Below, one piece after another: positions 34,068 through 42,896 of a DNA stretch of 64,000 nt. The DNA is taken from positions 62,001-126,000 of the forward strand of contig NZ_CAJQZC010000014.1 in the NCBI RefSeq assembly GCF_907164555.1, given 5' to 3'. The stretch's first letter is position 1, and each line of letters starts with the position of its first letter. Below the pieces are notes generated by a model. The model searched no databases and was not told the origin of the DNA. It saw only the letters and a list, made by a program, of their open reading frames with translations. A program made the position numbers and the translations under genes. The stretch is from Paraburkholderia saeva (GTDB lineage Bacteria > Pseudomonadota > Gammaproteobacteria > Burkholderiales > Burkholderiaceae).

Positions 34068-34565
34068 TCAGCCGTCGCTTGGACCGGGTGTTGCCGTCGG
34101 ATCGCTGCGCATGCGCTGCTGCTTCACGTCGCGGCCCACCGCGAGACGGCGCATGTACTTGAACGTACCGAGTGCTTTCGCGACGAAGTGACCTTCCGTG
34201 TCGCGGATTTCGCCTTCGCAGTAGGCCATCGTGGTCGAGCGGTGCAGCACGCGGCCGGTGGCGCGCAGTTCACCGCGACCCGGCTGCATGAAATTCACCT
34301 TCATCTCGACGGTGACGACGCCCACGCCGTCGCCGGCCACGCTGCGCGCGGCCATTGCCAGCGCCACGTCAGCGAGCGTCATGGTGACGCCGCCGTGCGC
34401 GACGTCCCACGTGTTCAGCAATTGCGGTTGCAGCGGCAGCACGACTTCGCTCACGCCGTCCACGGCCGAGACCAGCTTCGCGCCGAGATGATCGACGAAC
34501 GGGCTTTCGATCACCGGCATGGCCTGCGCCGGCGTTTCCGTGCCGGGTTTGCGCGCTTCAGTCAT
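34068..34565 (-). CDS. PaaI-type hotdog thioesterase
   Basis: A 165-residue hotdog-fold acyl-CoA thioesterase. NTWDVAHGGVTMTLADVALAMAA (about 51-73) carries the HGG and downstream acidic residue of the active site. VVTVEMKVNFMQPGRGELRATGRV and MAYCEGEIRDTEGHFVAKALGTF are the family strands. The ~20-residue C-terminal tail is extra. It starts 9 bases after the Dabb gene, so the two are probably one transcript. Confidence 0.88.
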   Translation of the reverse strand: MTEARKPGTETPAQAMPVIESPFVDHLGAKLVSAVDGVSEVVLPLQPQLLNTWDVAHGGVTMTLADVALAMAARSVAGDGVGVVTVEMKVNFMQPGRGELRATGRVLHRSTTMAYCEGEIRDTEGHFVAKALGTFKYMRRLAVGRDVKQQRMRSDPTATPGPSDG

Positions 34566-34574
34566 CGTGCTGTC

Positions 34575-34877
34575 TTACACGACGAAATCGACGGCTTGAC
34601 GTGCTTCGCGCACCGCGCCGACGAAGCCCTTCAGCGCTTCGTGCTTCGGGTGAATCTGATAGGCGTCGAGTGCGGCCTTGTCGGCGAAATCGGAGATGAG
34701 CACGACGTCATAGGACGATTCGAGGCCCGGCGTCGCGATACCGACTTCAAGGTGCAGGATGCCCGGCACGATATCGCGGCAGCCTTCGAGTTTTTCCTTG
34801 AGTTTCAGCGCGTTTTCTTCGCGGCTTGCGCCTTCGGCGGATTCCTTCAGCTTCCACATCACGATATGACGGATCAC
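34575..34877 (-). CDS. Dabb (stress-responsive A/B barrel) family protein
   Basis: A 100-residue dimeric alpha/beta barrel protein. IRHIVMWKLK at the start, then the helix rich in Glu/Lys, SYDVVLISDFADKAALDAYQIHPKHEAL and a C-terminal AVDFVV are the Dabb pattern. The start is GTG at 34877, supported by AAGGTG 5 bases upstream; no earlier ATG is suitable. The molecular function of this group is mostly unknown. Followed 9 bases later by the thioesterase gene. Confidence 0.88.
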   Translation of the reverse strand: MIRHIVMWKLKESAEGASREENALKLKEKLEGCRDIVPGILHLEVGIATPGLESSYDVVLISDFADKAALDAYQIHPKHEALKGFVGAVREARQAVDFVV

Positions 34878-34993
34878 GGTTTCACCTTGCCTGAGTTGAA
34901 ACCATCAAGCCTATCAAAATAACGGCCTGTCCTGGTCGCAATCTCGCGTGACCGCGGCATGAAAAACGCCTGAAAAACCCGTAAAAACGAAGG

Positions 34994-36019
34994 TCATTCG
35001 ATACTGACGCGAAAAACCGTGGCATGCACGTCTTTCAGCAGCGCGCGATGTCCGAGGCCGCCGTGGTTCAGCGGACGATACGCCCCGGACACGAGCAGCC
35101 GGGCGATGGTGCCCGCGCGGCGGACCGTCGAGGTGGCCGCGCCGTACAGATCGGCGCGACGGCGGAGGCGCTCGCCGAGCGCGTGGTAGTACGTCGCGGC
35201 GGCCGCCGCGCGCTCGCGAACGGGCAGCGGCGCATCGCGCGAGACGTTGCGCATCTTGCCGGCGCGCCCGAACGCGGCGTTCGCCATGCGCCGGTAATGC
35301 GTGGCGCCCGCTACCTTCGCCATTTTGACCTTGTCGCCGACGTCGCGATCCGGCGCGACGCCGCAGGCGTTCGCGCCGTGCTGACGGTACAGTACGAGCG
35401 CGTCGTCGATCGCCGAGATCTTGCCAAGCGAGGTGGCGACGAACCAGGCCCACGTGTCGTGTGACATCGGAAAGCCCGGGTCGATCGGATGCTCGGGACG
35501 CTCGCGCCAGTCGATGAAATCGTAAATCGAGCGCCGCACGACCGTCGACATGCCGAACAGCACGTACCACGGGTTCGTCGTCAACGGATCGTAGACGCCG
35601 CGATACGACCAGTGGCCCGCCGTATTGTCCTCGCGCTCGTTCAGATCGCCGTCGACCACTTTCACGCCATGTACGACCAGCATGACGTCCGGGTCCGCGA
35701 ATTCACGCGCGACGCGTTCGAGCTTGTTGTCGGTCCAGACGTCGTCCTGGTCGCAGAACGCGATGAAATCGCCCTCGCACAGCGAGATCGCCTTGAAAAA
35801 ATTCGCGTGAAAGCCGAGACGTTCCGTATTGCGCACGACGCGCACCGGAAACGGCACGCGATGAGCGAATTCAAGCGCGATGTCGGCAGTGCCGCTGTCG
35901 GGACTGTCGTCGGTGATGACGAGTTCGTACGGCAGGAGAGTCTGGCGAGCGATGCTGTCCAGCTGCTCGCGCAGAAAGCGTTCACCCTTGTAGGCGGCCA
36001 TCGCGATCGAAATTTTCAT
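34994..36019 (-). CDS. Glycosyltransferase family 2
   Basis: A 341-residue GT-A enzyme. MKISIAMAAYKGERFLREQLDSI is the rhamnosyltransferase/WaaE-like start, and FCDQDDVWTDNKLERV near 90-105 contains the D-x-D metal site, typical of the CPS/O-antigen GT2 subgroup. The C-terminus is Arg-rich with no TM segment. The start at 36019 is preferred to an upstream frame from 36073 because of family length and a GGA motif 6 bases upstream. It is isolated among acyl-CoA genes, with no polysaccharide genes beside it. Confidence 0.85.
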   Translation of the reverse strand: MKISIAMAAYKGERFLREQLDSIARQTLLPYELVITDDSPDSGTADIALEFAHRVPFPVRVVRNTERLGFHANFFKAISLCEGDFIAFCDQDDVWTDNKLERVAREFADPDVMLVVHGVKVVDGDLNEREDNTAGHWSYRGVYDPLTTNPWYVLFGMSTVVRRSIYDFIDWRERPEHPIDPGFPMSHDTWAWFVATSLGKISAIDDALVLYRQHGANACGVAPDRDVGDKVKMAKVAGATHYRRMANAAFGRAGKMRNVSRDAPLPVRERAAAAATYYHALGERLRRRADLYGAATSTVRRAGTIARLLVSGAYRPLNHGGLGHRALLKDVHATVFRVSIE

Positions 36020-36339
36020 GGCGGGTCCATTGCGTAAGGGTCGAATGGAAAGGCGGGAACACAGTTCCTCCACTTTGATGCCTGCCAGCCTAGCAGGCCG
36101 TCCCTGAACGTAATTCCGCAGAAACTAAAAAATAATTCAGCGGTGCGCCGAAGCGGGAAAAACGCCACGAAATGCGGCGAGCGACGCTCAGGACCCGGAA
36201 TGTTTAACCGGTCAACGATGGGTTGTACGGGCGCAATGTAAAAACTCAAGCAACAGCCGAATCGATACGCAAGGGCTTTGCACATGGGCTGGCCCGGTAC
36301 AACCGGTATGCCGATCCGGCCGACTCTGGAGGTCCTGCC
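36020..36339. other. Divergent intergenic region between GT2 and WHy lipoprotein genes
   Basis: About 320 bases containing the promoters of both genes. The part around 36110-36150 is A-rich. An open frame extends upstream of the lipoprotein GTG start but begins with a non-ATG codon and has no signal sequence. No clear promoter pair was assigned. Confidence 0.4.
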
Positions 36340-36834
36340 GTGCCATCCATCTACGCGGTAAAGTCCACCCGTTTTTTTCTGGCCGTCGTGCTGTTCGCGT
36401 TGGTGATGACGGTGATGACGGGCTGTGCAAACCTGACGGGCCACGAAGACATGCGCGTGAACGTCGTGGGGATCGAGCCGCTCGACAGCCAGGGGCTGGA
36501 GCTACGCTTTAACGTCAAGCTGCGCCTGCAGAATCCGAACGATACTGCCACCGGTTTCGATGGAATTTCACTCGACCTCACCGTGAACGGCCAGCCGTTT
36601 GCAAGCGGCGTGAGCGACCAGACCGGTACCGTGCCGCGTTTCGGCGAAATGGTTGTAAGCGTGCCAGTGACAATTCCGGCGTTCTCTGCGGCTCGCCAGG
36701 TGATCGCGTTTGCGAACCGCACATCATCCGGCGATCTGCCCTATGTGCTGCGCGGCAGGCTGGCGGGCGGCCTCTTCGGCGGCACCCGCTTCACCGATCA
36801 GGGCACGCTGCCATTTCCCGGCCTCGGCCCTTGA
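36340..36834 (+). CDS. LEA type 2 / WHy-domain lipoprotein
   Basis: A 164-residue lipoprotein. The start is GTG at 36340, chosen because GGAGG lies 7 bases upstream and it yields a proper signal peptide with lipobox MTGC (Cys28). The mature part is a WHy domain (water stress and hypersensitive response): VNVVGIEPLDSQGLELRFNVKLRLQNPNDTATGF, with the NPN motif, then DLTVNGQPFASGVSD. Bacterial members are small envelope lipoproteins thought to protect against desiccation or stress. Convergent with the thiolase gene. Confidence 0.85.
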   Translation: MPSIYAVKSTRFFLAVVLFALVMTVMTGCANLTGHEDMRVNVVGIEPLDSQGLELRFNVKLRLQNPNDTATGFDGISLDLTVNGQPFASGVSDQTGTVPRFGEMVVSVPVTIPAFSAARQVIAFANRTSSGDLPYVLRGRLAGGLFGGTRFTDQGTLPFPGLGP

Positions 36835-36885
36835 GTCAATCACGAACGACGGCGCAAACCTGCGCCGTCAATCCGCTTCACTGCA

Positions 36886-38064
36886 TCAAACGACTTCGAA
36901 CAGGCCGGCCGCACCCTGCCCGCCGCCAATACACATCGTCACGACAACGAGCTTCGCGCCGCGGCGCTTGCCTTCGATCAGCGCGTGCCCCGTGAGACGC
37001 GCACCCGACACACCGTACGGGTGACCCACCGCGATCGCCCCGCCGTTGACGTTCAGGCGGTCCATCGGAATGCCGAGCGTGTCGGCGCAGTACAGCACCT
37101 GCACCGCGAACGCTTCGTTCAGTTCCCACAGGTCGATGTCCTCGACCTTGAGGCCGGCCTGCTTCAGCAGTTTCGGCACCGCGAACACCGGGCCGATGCC
37201 CATTTCGTCCGGCTCACAGCCGGCCACCGCGAAGCCGCGGAAAATACCGAGCGGCTGCAGCCCTTCGCGTTCTGCGACCTGCGCGTTCATCACTACACAC
37301 GCCGACGCGCCATCGGAAAACTGGCTCGCGTTACCGGCCGTGATCACGCCGCCCGGCATCGCAGTGCGGATCTTCGAGACGCCTTCGAGCGTCGTGTCGG
37401 CGCGAATGCCTTCGTCGGAAGAAACCGTGACTTCCTTCGTGTACATGCGGCCTGTTGCCTTGTCGGCGACGCCCGCGAGCACTGTCATCGGCACGATTTC
37501 GTCCTTGAAGCGGCCGGCTTCGAGTGCGGCCGCGGCGCGTTGCTGCGACTGCACGCCGTATGCGTCCTGACGTTCTTTCGAAATTGAATAACGCTTCGCG
37601 ACGTTTTCAGCCGTCTGCAGCATCGACCAGTAAATTTCCGGCTTGTTCTTGCTGAGCCAGCCTTCAGCCAGCATGTGGCTGTTCATTTCGTTCTGCACGC
37701 ACGAGATGGATTCCACACCACCCGCGACGAACACATCGCCTTCGCCCGCGATCACACGTTGCGCGGCGAGTGCGATCGTCTGCAGACCCGACGAGCAGAA
37801 GCGGTTCACCGTCATGCCCGGCACGCTGACCGGCAGGCCGGCGCGCAGCGCAATCTGGCGGGCAATGTTGGCGCCCGTCGCGCCTTCGGGGTTGGCGCAG
37901 CCCATGATCACGTCCTCGACGCGGTCGGGGTCGATCTTCGCGCGCTCGACCGCGGCCTGCGTTGCGTGGCCGCCGAGCGTCGCGCCGTGCGTCATGTTGA
38001 AACCGCCACGCCACGATTTGGCAAGACCCGTGCGGGCGGTCGATACGATTACGGCGTCAGTCAT
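36886..38064 (-). CDS. Acetyl-CoA C-acyltransferase (thiolase, FadA-type)
   Basis: A 392-residue thiolase. Nucleophile Cys90 in NRFCSSGLQ, His in GGAIAVGHPYGVSGARL near 345 and the second Cys in VTMCIGGGQG near 380 form the active site. It cleaves 3-ketoacyl-CoA in the last step of beta-oxidation or runs the reverse condensation. It lies on the same strand as, and a little downstream of, the bifunctional hydratase/dehydrogenase gene, with the nicotinamidase gene in between (gaps of 71 and 34 bases), so they probably form one transcript. Confidence 0.93.
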   Translation of the reverse strand: MTDAVIVSTARTGLAKSWRGGFNMTHGATLGGHATQAAVERAKIDPDRVEDVIMGCANPEGATGANIARQIALRAGLPVSVPGMTVNRFCSSGLQTIALAAQRVIAGEGDVFVAGGVESISCVQNEMNSHMLAEGWLSKNKPEIYWSMLQTAENVAKRYSISKERQDAYGVQSQQRAAAALEAGRFKDEIVPMTVLAGVADKATGRMYTKEVTVSSDEGIRADTTLEGVSKIRTAMPGGVITAGNASQFSDGASACVVMNAQVAEREGLQPLGIFRGFAVAGCEPDEMGIGPVFAVPKLLKQAGLKVEDIDLWELNEAFAVQVLYCADTLGIPMDRLNVNGGAIAVGHPYGVSGARLTGHALIEGKRRGAKLVVVTMCIGGGQGAAGLFEVV

Positions 38065-38135
38065 GCAAGTCTCCTGCTTCCAGTGTTTGTTTGCGGTTCG
38101 CGCGGCCGTGCCGGTTCATGTCGAAGAACCCGGCA

Positions 38136-38762
38136 TCAGGCGAGCAGCGAGGCGCTCTGCACGCGGCTCACGCCCGCGTTCCGCAGATCGCGCCAGGCGG
38201 CGTCGAGCGAACCATTCAGATCGATTGCGCGGCATGCGTCCTCGATCACCGCGACGTCGAATCCGGCGGCACGCGCATCGAGTGCGGACCACGCGACGCA
38301 GTAATCCGTCGCGAGGCCGCAGCACCACACGCGCTTCACGCCCGTGTCGCGCAGATAACCCGCGAGACCGGTCGGCGTCGTGCGATCGGCTTCGAGAAAG
38401 GCCGAATAGCTGTCGACGTCGACGTGATGTCCCTTGCGAATGACGAGCCGCGCGTGCGGCACATCGAGATCGCGATGGAGTGCCGCGCCCGGCGTGTTCT
38501 GCACGCAGTGCACCGGCCAAAGCACCTGTTCGCCATACCGCAGCGTCATCATCTCGAACGGTGTGCGGCCCGCGTGATTCGCGGCGAACGACACGTGTGA
38601 GGCGGGATGCCAGTCCTGCGTCAGCACGACGTGACTGAACGCGCGGGCGAGCCGGTTCACCACCGGCACGACCTCGTCTCCACGCGCGACGGCAAGTGCG
38701 CCGCCAGGCATGAAATCGTTCTGCACATCGACGACGAGCAGCACTTCATCCGCGCCTTTCAT
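38136..38762 (-). CDS. pncA: Nicotinamidase / pyrazinamidase
   Basis: A 208-residue cysteine hydrolase of the isochorismatase fold that turns nicotinamide into nicotinate for NAD salvage. Catalytic triad Asp12 (VVDVQNDF), Lys110 (VIRKGHH) and Cys155 (GLATDYCV); metal ligands Asp50, His52 and His56 (TQDWHPASH). Length is normal. GGCGGAG precedes the ATG. It is set between the two beta-oxidation genes, which consume NAD; whether that link is functional is inference. Confidence 0.93.
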   Translation of the reverse strand: MKGADEVLLVVDVQNDFMPGGALAVARGDEVVPVVNRLARAFSHVVLTQDWHPASHVSFAANHAGRTPFEMMTLRYGEQVLWPVHCVQNTPGAALHRDLDVPHARLVIRKGHHVDVDSYSAFLEADRTTPTGLAGYLRDTGVKRVWCCGLATDYCVAWSALDARAAGFDVAVIEDACRAIDLNGSLDAAWRDLRNAGVSRVQSASLLA

Positions 38763-38796
38763 CCCGTTCTCCGCCTCTTCGCTTCAAGTCCCGCTT

Positions 38797-40881
38797 TCAG
38801 TCATTAAACCCGCGACCCTTTGCGGCGAGCTCGACCAGGTTCGGCGCGATCTGCCACGCATCGCCGTTCGGGCGCGACGCGTAGCGGCGAATCGCGCGCT
38901 CGACGTTGTAGAGACCGACGGTGTCCGCGTACAGCATCGGGCCGCCGCGCCACAGCGGGAAGCCGTAACCCGTCAGATACACCATGTCGATGTCCGACGC
39001 CTTCGACGCAATGCCTTCTTCGAGAATCTTCGCGCCTTCGTTCGCGAGCGCGAACACCAGACGTTCGACGATTTCCTCGTCGCTGATCTTGCGACGCTCG
39101 GCGCCCACGTCCTTCGAGAACGCGACGATCATTTCCTCGACGAGCTTCGACGGATGCGCGGTGCGGTCGCCCGCCTTGTAGTCGTACCAGCCGCCGCCCG
39201 TCTTCTGGCCAAAGCGCCCGGTTTCGCACAGGCGGTCGGCGATCTTCGAGTAGTGCATCTCAGGATGTTCCTGATAGCGACGCTTGCGGATCGCCCAGCC
39301 GATATCGTTGCCGGCCAGATCGCTCATGCGGAACGGGCCCATCGCGAAGCCGAACTTCTCGATTGCGCGGTCGACCTGTGCGGGCAGCGCGCCTTCTTCG
39401 AGCATGAAAAGCGCCTGACGGATGTACTGTTCGATCATCCGGTTGCCGATGAAACCATCGCATACGCCCGAGACTACAGCGGTCTTTTTGATCTTCTTCG
39501 CGATCTTCATGACGGTGGCGAGCACATCTTTCGACGTCTCCTTGCCGCGCACGACTTCAAGCAGCTTCATCACGTTGGCCGGGCTGAAGAAATGCATGCC
39601 GACCACGTCCTGCGGACGCTTTGTGAACGCAGCGATCCTGTCCAGATCGAGCGTCGACGTGTTCGATGCGAGAATCGCACCCTTCTTTGCCACTTCGTCG
39701 AGACGTTTGAACACCTGCTCTTTCACGCCGAGTTCCTCGAACACCGCTTCGATGATCAGGTCGGCGTTGCCGAGGTCTTCGTACGACAGTGTCGGCGTGA
39801 TCAGCGCGATGCGCTGTTCGAGCGCCTCCGGCGTGAGCTTGCCCTTCTTGACGGTGCCTTCGTAGTTCTTGCGGATCGTCGCGACGCCACGGTCCAGCGC
39901 TTCCTGTTTCGTTTCGAGCAGCGTGACGGGCACACCCGCGTTGACGAAGTTCATCGCGATGCCGCCGCCCATCGTGCCCGCGCCGATCACGGCAACCTGG
40001 CGGATCTCGCGGGCCGGCGTATCGGAAGGCACGTCGGGAATCTTGCTCGCAGCACGTTCGCCGAAGAACGCGTGACGCAGCGCGCGGCTTTCCGGCGTCT
40101 GCACGAGCGACATAAAGCACTCGCGCTCGAACGCAAGGCCCTTGTCGAAACCGTTCTTCACGCCTGCTTCGACGGCGTCGATACATTTGTGCGGCGCAGG
40201 GAAATTCTTCGCGACGCCCGCGACGCCGTTGCGCACGAACTGGATGAAGCCTTCGGCATTCGGATGCTCGATCTTGCGATCGCGCACACGCGGATGCGGG
40301 CCGGCCTGCGCGCCAACCTTACGTGCGAACGCAAGCGCGGCCTCGAGCAGATCGCCTTCGACGATTTCATCGAAGAGCCCCGTGCCCGCGAGCTTTTCCG
40401 ACATGACGGGCGCACCCGACACGATCATGTTCAGCGCGGCTTCGAGACCGATTGCACGCGGCAGACGCTGCGTGCCGCCCGCGCCCGGCAGAATGCCGAG
40501 CTTCACTTCGGGCAGCGCGATCTGCGCGCCGGGCGCGGCGACGCGGTAATGCGTGCCGAGCGCGAGTTCCAGACCGCCGCCCATCGCGACACTGTGAATC
40601 GCGGCGACGACCGGCTTCGTGCTGCCTTCGACGACCTGGATGGCGGTCGCGAGCGTCGGTTCCTGGGTCGCTTTCGGGGTGTTGAATTCGGTGATATCCG
40701 CGCCGCCGGAAAACGCCTTGCCGGCGCCCGTCAGCACGATCGCGGTAACGGACGCGTCGTTCTGCGCGCGCTCGATGCCTTCGACGATGCCGGCCCGTGT
40801 CGAGAGACCGAGACCGTTGACGGGGGGATTGTTGAGCGTGATGACGGCGACGCCGTCACGGGTTGTGTAATCCACTGCCAT
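38797..40881 (-). CDS. Bifunctional enoyl-CoA hydratase / 3-hydroxyacyl-CoA dehydrogenase (FadB/FadJ type)
   Basis: A 694-residue multifunctional beta-oxidation enzyme. The N-terminal crotonase domain has the CoA oxyanion segments GAGKAFSGGADITEF near 52-66 and SVAMGGGLELALGTHYRVA near 97-115, with the two catalytic Glu positions. The dehydrogenase part starts at VAVIGAGTMGGGIAMNFV near 297-314 (NAD loop), with VGMHFFSPANVMKLLEVV near 425 carrying the catalytic His. GGAGG precedes the ATG. Works with the thiolase gene downstream. Confidence 0.93.
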   Translation of the reverse strand: MAVDYTTRDGVAVITLNNPPVNGLGLSTRAGIVEGIERAQNDASVTAIVLTGAGKAFSGGADITEFNTPKATQEPTLATAIQVVEGSTKPVVAAIHSVAMGGGLELALGTHYRVAAPGAQIALPEVKLGILPGAGGTQRLPRAIGLEAALNMIVSGAPVMSEKLAGTGLFDEIVEGDLLEAALAFARKVGAQAGPHPRVRDRKIEHPNAEGFIQFVRNGVAGVAKNFPAPHKCIDAVEAGVKNGFDKGLAFERECFMSLVQTPESRALRHAFFGERAASKIPDVPSDTPAREIRQVAVIGAGTMGGGIAMNFVNAGVPVTLLETKQEALDRGVATIRKNYEGTVKKGKLTPEALEQRIALITPTLSYEDLGNADLIIEAVFEELGVKEQVFKRLDEVAKKGAILASNTSTLDLDRIAAFTKRPQDVVGMHFFSPANVMKLLEVVRGKETSKDVLATVMKIAKKIKKTAVVSGVCDGFIGNRMIEQYIRQALFMLEEGALPAQVDRAIEKFGFAMGPFRMSDLAGNDIGWAIRKRRYQEHPEMHYSKIADRLCETGRFGQKTGGGWYDYKAGDRTAHPSKLVEEMIVAFSKDVGAERRKISDEEIVERLVFALANEGAKILEEGIASKASDIDMVYLTGYGFPLWRGGPMLYADTVGLYNVERAIRRYASRPNGDAWQIAPNLVELAAKGRGFND

Positions 40882-41087
40882 GTGCCTGCCTCCATGCGCC
40901 TGGCTGCGCGAAAATAGCCTGCCGGCTCATTGTCCGACGTTCGTCGAACTCATTGTCCGATATTCCAGGATCAGGAGCAGAATACACAAAAAAGCACGCT
41001 CGTTCAATTTATTGCGACACCGGGTTTGCCCTGGCGGGCCCGCATTGCGGGCTCGTTTGAACACGTTCGGGCTACCGGCGTCCGATG

Positions 41088-42767
41088 TCAGGACGGTTCC
41101 GGAAATGGGCAATCCGGGACGTCGACGGCGGTGGGCAGGATGTGCGTGCGGAACTGTTCCCGCAGCTTGAGCTTCTGGAGTTTGCCGGTCGCGGTATGCG
41201 GCAGTTCGTCGACGAACGCGACGTCGTCGGGGATCCACCACTTCGCGACCTTGCCTTCGTAGAACGCGAGCAGTTCTTCGCGCGTCACATCCATGCCCGG
41301 TCGCTTCACGATCACCAGCAACGGTCGCTCGGTCCACTTCGGATGCGCACAGGCGATGCACGCCGCCTCGGCCACCGCCGGATGCGCGATCGCGACGTTC
41401 TCCACGTCGATCGAGCTGATCCACTCGCCGCCCGACTTGATCACGTCCTTGCTGCGGTCGGTGATGTGCAGAAAGCCGTCGGGGTCGATCGTCGCGACGT
41501 CGCCGGTGGGAAACCAGCCGTCGATCAGCGGCGACTCCTCTTTCTGGAAGTAGCGCTGGATCACCCACGGCCCGCGCACATGCAGGTCGCCGAACGCCAC
41601 GCCATCCCACGGCAGATCTTTTCCGTCCGCGCCGACGATCTTCATGTCGACGCCAAACATCACGTGGCCCTGCTTTTCGCGCAGCCGGCGCTGCTCTTCC
41701 GGCGGCCGCTGCGACTGCTCCCACGTGAGCTTCGCAAGCGTTCCGAGCGGCGACATCTCCGTCATGCCCCACGCGTGGATCACCTCGATGCCGTATTCGT
41801 CCTCGAAGACACGCAGCATCGCCGGGGGGCACGCCGAGCCGCCGATCACCGTGCGCTTTAACGTCGTGAAGCGCACCTTCGCGTCCTTCAGATGGCAGAG
41901 CAGCCCGAGCCACACGGTCGGCACGCCGGCCGAATACGTGACGCCTTCGGCTTCCATCAGTTCGTAAAGCGACTTGCCGTCCAGGTCCTTGCCGGGAAAC
42001 ACGATCTTCGCGCCCGTGAGCGGCGCGGCGTGCGGAATGCCCCACGCGTTCACATGGAACATCGGTACGACAGGCAGCACGGAATCGCGCGCGGAGAGGC
42101 TCATTGCATCCGGCAGCGAGGCGCCGAACGCATGCAGCACCGTCGAGCGGTGCGAGTACAGCGCGCCCTTCGGATTGCCGGTCGTGCCGGACGTGTAGCA
42201 GAGATACGAGGCCTGGCTTTCCTCGATGCGCGGCCAGTCGAACGCGCCGTCCTGAGCGGCGATCAGCGTTTCATAGCTGAGGAGCGGCACGGGCAGCGCA
42301 GTCTGCATCTTCGGCAGATGGGCTTCGTCGGTGAGCGCGATCCAGCCGCGTACATGCGGGCACTGCGGTGCGAGGATGTCGACGAGCGGCGCAAACGTGG
42401 TGTCAAAGAGCACGTAGCGATCCTGCGCGTCATTGATGATCCAGGCGATCTGGTCCGGGAAAAGCCGCGGGTTGATCGTATGGCACACCGCGCCGAAACC
42501 GGCGACGCCGTAATACGCCTCGAGATGCCGGTAGCCATTCCATGCAAGCGTGCCGATGCGCTCGCCTGGCGCGACGCCGAGCGCGATCAGCGCCTGCGCC
42601 AGCTGCTTCGCACGCTTCTCGCAGTCGCGATACGTATAGCGGTGGATGTCGCCCTCGATACGGCGCGAGACGATCTCCGTTGCGCCGAAGTGTCGCGCAG
42701 CATGCGCGATCAACGACGACACAGTGAGCGGCACATCCATCATCTGTCCCAGCAGAGGCGTTGTCAT
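41088..42767 (-). CDS. Acyl-CoA synthetase (AMP-forming), medium/long-chain or DmdB-like
   Basis: A 559-residue ANL superfamily ligase that activates carboxylic acids to CoA thioesters with ATP. The P-loop is YTSGTTGNPKGALYSH near 190-205, the acyl-adenylate motif HAWGMTEMSPLG near 335, and GWFPTGDVATIDPDGFLHITDRSKDVIKSGGEWIS near 425-460, with the hinge and C-terminal Lys in TATGKLQK. The start at 42767 is used because GAGGAG lies upstream; the longer frame to 42884 overlaps the selO control region. Chain-length preference cannot be told. It feeds the beta-oxidation genes downstream. Confidence 0.9.
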   Translation of the reverse strand: MTTPLLGQMMDVPLTVSSLIAHAARHFGATEIVSRRIEGDIHRYTYRDCEKRAKQLAQALIALGVAPGERIGTLAWNGYRHLEAYYGVAGFGAVCHTINPRLFPDQIAWIINDAQDRYVLFDTTFAPLVDILAPQCPHVRGWIALTDEAHLPKMQTALPVPLLSYETLIAAQDGAFDWPRIEESQASYLCYTSGTTGNPKGALYSHRSTVLHAFGASLPDAMSLSARDSVLPVVPMFHVNAWGIPHAAPLTGAKIVFPGKDLDGKSLYELMEAEGVTYSAGVPTVWLGLLCHLKDAKVRFTTLKRTVIGGSACPPAMLRVFEDEYGIEVIHAWGMTEMSPLGTLAKLTWEQSQRPPEEQRRLREKQGHVMFGVDMKIVGADGKDLPWDGVAFGDLHVRGPWVIQRYFQKEESPLIDGWFPTGDVATIDPDGFLHITDRSKDVIKSGGEWISSIDVENVAIAHPAVAEAACIACAHPKWTERPLLVIVKRPGMDVTREELLAFYEGKVAKWWIPDDVAFVDELPHTATGKLQKLKLREQFRTHILPTAVDVPDCPFPEPS

Positions 42768-42896
42768 CGCTATTGTCTCCTCGCCATGTTCCTGAACCGG
42801 GTGCAGCCCGGATGCGTCCCGCGGGCTGCTCTGGCGGCCCTCCTGCAGGCCCGCGGGTGCGGACTTACAATATCGGTTAAACATGAGGCGCTCAAT

